A stretch of DNA of 7,608 bases from QPIN01 sp964535875 (GTDB lineage: Bacteria > Pseudomonadota > Gammaproteobacteria > Methylococcales > Methylomonadaceae): NCBI GenBank assembly GCA_964535875.1, contig CAZHUE010000135.1:1-7608 (forward strand), in the 5' to 3' direction. Positions 7,547-7,608 of the stretch are shown here, in pieces (the stretch's first letter is position 1; every line of letters starts with the position of its first letter). A program made the translations under genes and the position numbers. The notes under the pieces are model-generated. The model had not been told where the DNA came from. It worked only from the letters and a program-made list of their open reading frames with translations, and searched no databases.

Positions 7547-7608
7547 TTTTTAGCATACCTTAATGATATTTATAATCTAAGTTGAAATCACAATTTGATA
7601 TGGAAATA
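7547..7608. other. AT-rich non-coding end of the window
   Basis: No supported gene, RNA or terminator is visible here. Together with 7469-7515 it forms the intergenic DNA beyond the miaB promoter, and any neighbouring gene begins or ends outside the window. Confidence 0.5.

Noticed and set aside
7571..7576. Plus-strand TATAAT near the window end as a promoter
   Set aside because: No acceptable -35 box lies at the right distance and no plus-strand gene is visible downstream; chance is likely in AT-rich DNA.

Overview
The window reads as ordinary chromosomal DNA from an AT-rich gammaproteobacterium. Two conserved operons converge on a short intergenic spacer. The protein sequences and the order miaB-phoH(ybeZ)-ybeY-corC match the gammaproteobacterial arrangement. 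The style of the glycogen genes and the dispersed GGGTTAACG-type hairpin repeat remind me of methanotrophs of the Methylococcales. That placement is an impression from memory and I could not test it here. There is no rRNA, tRNA, CRISPR array, prophage, toxin-antitoxin or insertion sequence.

Left half (1-3585, plus strand): glgB, then glgA, overlapping by four bases. Together they build glycogen: GlgA extends alpha-1,4 chains from ADP-glucose and GlgB adds alpha-1,6 branches. All expected catalytic residues are visible in both. The coding sense of glgB does not begin at its first in-frame ATG (473). It continues upstream to about position 56, where the homologous reading moves to another frame that carries an ATG at 18. 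One missing T near 54-56 would explain this.

Centre (3586-3740): the convergent spacer holds a 33-base near-perfect hairpin (3661-3693). A diverged copy lies in the opposite orientation at 7516-7546. This is a REP-like dispersed repeat.

Right half (7468 down to 3741, minus strand): a promoter, then miaB (tRNA methylthiotransferase), ybeZ (PhoH-family ATPase), ybeY (16S rRNA maturation and quality-control endoribonuclease) and corC (CBS-domain protein), with gaps of 17 and 2 bases and one four-base overlap. They form one transcription unit centred on tRNA modification and ribosome or RNA quality control. The ybeY reading frame is cut by a single in-frame TAA. Full-length homology continues in the same frame on the far side, with the zinc-binding histidines after the stop. 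The lnt gene that often follows corC is absent, and glgA faces corC instead.

The notable points are the two gene-breaking lesions (glgB frameshift, ybeY nonsense codon) and the strand-directional hairpin repeat. I found no convincing new biological system. The lesions may be sequencing or assembly errors, or real gene decay.
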